Assembly (NCBI GenBank): GCA_000708525.1
Contig: JMRP01000004.1
Location: forward strand, 1-64,000
Direction of reading: 5' to 3'
From: Cyanobium sp. CACIAM 14
GTDB lineage: Bacteria; Cyanobacteriota; Cyanobacteriia; PCC-6307; Cyanobiaceae
DNA length: 64,000 nt
Part shown: positions 61,490 through 64,000 of the stretch, piece by piece
How the letters are laid out: every line of letters starts with the position of its first letter
Position numbering within the stretch: the stretch's first letter is position 1
Notes under the pieces: generated by a model
The model's input: only the letters and a program-made list of their open reading frames with translations
What the model was told of the DNA's origin: nothing
Databases searched by the model: none
Position numbers and translations under genes: made by a program

Positions 61490-61855
61490 ATGGTCTTCAG
61501 ACGACCCAAGTTCTTCCTCGATCTGGGTGGCGGCGAAGTCAACCAGCCGCCGGCCGTGGTGGCTCCCCCCAAAACCGAGGCCAAGCCCGCCCCGGCGCCG
61601 GCTCCGCCCCCCACCGCCGGCGCAGGCGCTGCGCCGGTCCCGAAGGAAGTGGCCCCGTCCGGGAGCTCGCTGACCACGGCCGAGGCCATTGCCGCCGAGC
61701 TGGCCGCCGCCGAAGCCCTGAGGCCGACACCCTCCGATGCCACCTTCGCCCCGGAGTGTCTCACCCCGGGGGGTGCCACCCCCATGCGGCGTCGCACCGC
61801 CGGAGCGAATCTTGCCCTGTTCAAGGAGATGGCCGCCGGCATGATGCGCAGCTGA
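61490..61855 (+). CDS. Hypothetical protein with Ala/Pro-rich linker
   Basis: The 121-residue protein has short ordered ends: MVFRRPKFFLDLGGGEV at the start and TFAPECLTPGGATPMRRRTAGANLALFKEMA at the end, with an Ala/Pro linker between. The end block looks conserved in picocyanobacteria to my memory, but it has no named family. Its last 35 bases overlap the 3' end of the convergent rsmE gene. Confidence 0.6.
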   Translation: MVFRRPKFFLDLGGGEVNQPPAVVAPPKTEAKPAPAPAPPPTAGAGAAPVPKEVAPSGSSLTTAEAIAAELAAAEALRPTPSDATFAPECLTPGGATPMRRRTAGANLALFKEMAAGMMRS

Positions 61856-62624
61856 GCCGTCGCCAGTCGGCCAGCAGCGCAAGCCCAGCAACCGCGGCAG
61901 TGGAGGTGCGCAGGATCGCGTCCCCCAGGCTCACTGGTTGCCATCCGACCGATTCGGCCGCCTCTTCCTCGGCAGGGGTCCATCCCCCTTCCGGTCCGAT
62001 CGCCAGATGGATACCGCGGTCCAGGGGGGCCTCGTCGGGGCCATGGCGGAGGTCCCTCACCACGTCGCTGGCCGGCCGGAGGCCATCCCGGCGGGTGGTG
62101 GCCAGCAGGGCGATCCCCTCCACCGGCCGCGCCAGCCAGTCCTGTGCCGGCTGAGGGGCCATCAGCTCGGGGCGCCAGAGCCGCTCGCACTGCTCCGTGG
62201 CTTCCCGCACGATTCCCTGCCAGCGCTCGATGTCCCACCGCTGGGTGGGGACACAACGCGCCGCGTGCAGGGGCTGGAGCCGGTCGGCGCCCAGTTCGGT
62301 GGCCATCCGCCAGACCAGATCCGCCTCCCGCTTCGGAATGGCCATGGCCAGCTCCAGGGGGGGCCAGGGAGCCTCCTGGCGGACCTGAGGTGTGGCGTGA
62401 CCCTGCTCGAGTCTTAGTTGACGCCCCGGCTCCAGCACCGCTGTCCAGAGCCGTCCGCCGCCGTCGATCACCGCCAGTCGGTCCCCGGGCCGGAAGCGCA
62501 GCACCCTTTCCAGGTAGTGCGCTTCCCCCGCCTCCAGCGCCACCCGGCCATCGCTGCGGCCCGTCCGCTGGAGGCCTTCGATCCGCTCCGGGGGGATCAG
62601 CAGCCGCCGCAGTTCGCGGCTCAC
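61821..62624 (-). CDS. rsmE: 16S rRNA (uracil(1498)-N(3))-methyltransferase
   Basis: The 267-residue SPOUT methyltransferase starts at GTG. It has an N-terminal PUA-like domain (1-75) and a SPOUT knot with HLAIGPEGGWTPAEEEAA, VSLGDAILRTSTAAVAGLALL and the AdoMet site. It methylates U1498 of 16S rRNA. The start overlaps the upstream DUF3531 stop by four bases, so both are probably expressed together. Confidence 0.95.
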   Translation of the reverse strand: MSRELRRLLIPPERIEGLQRTGRSDGRVALEAGEAHYLERVLRFRPGDRLAVIDGGGRLWTAVLEPGRQLRLEQGHATPQVRQEAPWPPLELAMAIPKREADLVWRMATELGADRLQPLHAARCVPTQRWDIERWQGIVREATEQCERLWRPELMAPQPAQDWLARPVEGIALLATTRRDGLRPASDVVRDLRHGPDEAPLDRGIHLAIGPEGGWTPAEEEAAESVGWQPVSLGDAILRTSTAAVAGLALLADWRRLSCASCRRPSP

Positions 62625-63070
62625 GGAGCCGGGGAGAACGGGCTGTCGGGTTCCTCCTCGATCGGCCAGTCCTCGTTGAGGCCGCCGATCACCAGTTCGC
62701 CGATCTCGACCACGTCGTTGTCGAGCTGGCGGAGGGCATTGATCAGCACATCGAGAGCCAGGGCGTCGCTGGTGCCGAGGTCGACCCAGCAGCGTGCCCA
62801 GTCACCCTGATACTCCATCTGTCCCATGCTGTGCATCAGGGCGGGCAGGCAGCGTTCGGCGGCTTCGGTGTCGTAGCCGAGCCAGCTCAGGTCGACGCCG
62901 CCGTCTTGGGCCTGCAGGTTCTCGGCATTGAAGGCTCCCAGCTTGCCGAGGAAGAACCAGCTGTCGAAGGCCGTCTCCACATAGCTCCGCTCGGCGCTGC
63001 CGGGTGGGTCGTTGAAGCGCAGCCAGATCCAGCAGTTGAACGGATCCACCTCGCGAAATCGGATGTCCAT
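62621..63070 (-). CDS. DUF3531 family protein
   Basis: The 149-residue protein begins at ATG MDIRFREVDPFNCWIWLRF, the conserved family start, then FDSWFFLGKLGAFNAENLQAQD and YQGDWARCWVDLGTSDALALDVLINAL. The family is restricted to cyanobacteria and plastids; the function is unknown. The same frame is open to further ATGs at 63166 and 63178, giving up to 36 more residues and overlapping the divergent ATPase start. Confidence 0.88.
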   Translation of the reverse strand: MDIRFREVDPFNCWIWLRFNDPPGSAERSYVETAFDSWFFLGKLGAFNAENLQAQDGGVDLSWLGYDTEAAERCLPALMHSMGQMEYQGDWARCWVDLGTSDALALDVLINALRQLDNDVVEIGELVIGGLNEDWPIEEEPDSPFSPAP

Positions 63071-63164
63071 GGAGAGGGGAACCCAGCAGGCCTGCTCCTC
63101 CATCCAACACGCCCGGGCGTCGTCAGGCCCGTACGGCGTCAGGTCGTGGCTCCATGCTGGGTCC

Positions 63165-63818
63165 ATGCTCGACGTCATCGGTCTCCGCTACCACCCGGCC
63201 ACAGCCGCTGAACCGGTTCTCCGCGATGTCTCGCTGCAGCTGCCGGTCGGGGAGCCCGCCCTCGTGGCAGGGCGCAGCGGCAGCGGCAAGACCACCCTGC
63301 TGGAGGTGCTCTGTGGCCTGGCCGACGCCGATGCGGGCCGCATCCTCTGGAACGGGCAGCAGCTCGGCACTCGGCAGCGGCGCTGGCTGTGCGGCCTGGT
63401 GTTCCAGTTCCCGGAACGCCATTTCCTCGGCCTGACCGTGGGCCAGGAGCTGAAGCTCGGCCAGCGGCGGCTGAGCGCCGAGAAGGCCGAAGCGGTGCTG
63501 GAGCAGGTGGGTCTCGGGGCCGTCTCGCTCCAGCAGGCCCCGGAGCGGCTCAGCGGCGGGCAGCAGCGGCGGCTCGCCCTGGCGGTCCAGCTGGTGCGGG
63601 ATGCCCGGGTGCTGTTGCTGGATGAGCCGACCGCCGGTCTCGACTGGACCGTGCGGGAGGAGGTGCTTCAGCTGCTGGGGCAGCTGGCCAGGGAGCGGGC
63701 CCTGCTGGTGGTCACCCACGAACCGGAGCTGTTCCGGGGGGTGATCGAGAGGGGTTGGAGACTGGAGCAGGGAGTGCTGCGACCGATGCAGACCCTCAGC
63801 CGGGTCTCTTCGCCCTGA
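63165..63818 (+). CDS. ECF-type ABC transporter ATP-binding protein
   Basis: The 217-residue ABC ATPase has Walker A GRSGSGKTT near residue 35, Q-loop LVFQFPERHFLG (the FQFPE form typical of energy-coupling-factor ATPases), signature LSGGQQRRLALA and Walker B VLLLDEPTAGLD. Plastid homologues (ABCI10-like) and ECF systems import vitamins or metals. No permease is adjacent in the window, so the substrate is unknown. Confidence 0.85.
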   Translation: MLDVIGLRYHPATAAEPVLRDVSLQLPVGEPALVAGRSGSGKTTLLEVLCGLADADAGRILWNGQQLGTRQRRWLCGLVFQFPERHFLGLTVGQELKLGQRRLSAEKAEAVLEQVGLGAVSLQQAPERLSGGQQRRLALAVQLVRDARVLLLDEPTAGLDWTVREEVLQLLGQLARERALLVVTHEPELFRGVIERGWRLEQGVLRPMQTLSRVSSP

Positions 63819-63914
63819 GCCAGGGTCCCGGTCGCCGCAGGCCCCCTCCAGCGGCGGCCCCGTTCGGCCAGGGGCTGATCCTTACGATGCACCAAGGACG
63901 GTGGAGGGGCGGCG

Positions 63915-64000
63915 ATGGCGGATCGGATGTTGAGGGCCACAGGCGCCGGAGGTGGCATCCGCATGGTCGCGGTCACCACCACCGTGGCCTGCCGCTACGC
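63915..64000 (+). CDS. hslO: Hsp33 family redox chaperone, N-terminal fragment
   Basis: The gene runs off the right end of the window; only about 28 residues are visible: MADRMLRATGAGGGIRMVAVTTT. That start is characteristic of Hsp33 proteins, which hold unfolded proteins under oxidative stress through a C-terminal four-cysteine zinc site, not visible here. It lies 96 bases after the ATPase gene. Confidence 0.8.
   Translation, partial: MADRMLRATGAGGGIRMVAVTTTVACRY

Overview
The window is G+C-rich, densely coded DNA from a unicellular picocyanobacterium of the Cyanobium / high-GC Synechococcus type. The evidence is a set of genes confined to oxygenic phototrophs: psb30 (28723-28830), the aerobic chlorophyll cyclase acsF (34429-35520), ycf20 (24338-24688), and cyanobacterial DUF3727, DUF2996, DUF3531, DUF6464 and DUF6737 proteins. 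An outer-membrane lipid A gene (lpxD) and tight overlaps such as ATGA and TGATG fit the same picture. The phosphoribulokinase is the proteobacterial class I form, which I associate with alpha-cyanobacteria (form IA Rubisco). The species cannot be named from sequence alone.

Layout. 1-641 is lower-GC DNA with a possible decayed gene. 642-11200 holds a PIN-PhoH ATPase, a CofE-like protein, a GNAT-like protein, a compact ruvX / DUF3727 / yqeG / proB run, a lipase, lpxD, leuB and phosphoribulokinase. 11251-16166 holds prepilin peptidase, accD, a secreted protein, a Gfo/Idh/MocA oxidoreductase and fructose-bisphosphate aldolase, closed by a clear terminator. 16282-24210 holds a large UPF0182 membrane protein, thrC with a MoaD/ThiS-like sulfur-carrier gene, a bicupin, an FtsH-like protease and rpmF. 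24338-33777 holds ycf20, a CbbY-like phosphatase, recJ, a ClC channel with psb30 on the opposite strand of its tail, a YkgJ protein, two half-size UPF0016 transporters, an RNB-family protein lacking its catalytic aspartates, and ubiX. 33856-39491 holds DUF2996, acsF, tldD, tldE and fmt.

39601-48455 is the more accessory part: a DEAD-box helicase, TerC, a protein with an internal duplication, an HpsJ-family gene broken by a frameshift, a roughly 600-base gap, a secreted PEP-CTERM-like protein, a gap1-type GAPDH and a membrane metallopeptidase-like protein. 48599-64000 returns to housekeeping genes (mfd, ctp protease, ispG, family-4 UDG, aminotransferase, SGNH hydrolase, group 3 sigma factor, a VTE6-like phytol kinase homologue, rsmE, an ECF-type ATPase and the start of hslO). 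An HPPD-like dioxygenase is inserted after mfd.

Carbon metabolism is well represented (phosphoribulokinase, aldolase, GAPDH, accD), as are amino-acid synthesis (proB, leuB, thrC, aminotransferase) and chlorophyll/isoprenoid metabolism (acsF, ispG, DUF92). The most interesting observations are the RNB pseudoenzyme, the HPPD-like protein, the frameshifted hpsJ-like gene, the antisense nesting of psb30, the class I phosphoribulokinase and the secreted PGPLP-anchored protein. I found no tRNA, rRNA, CRISPR array or intact insertion sequence.
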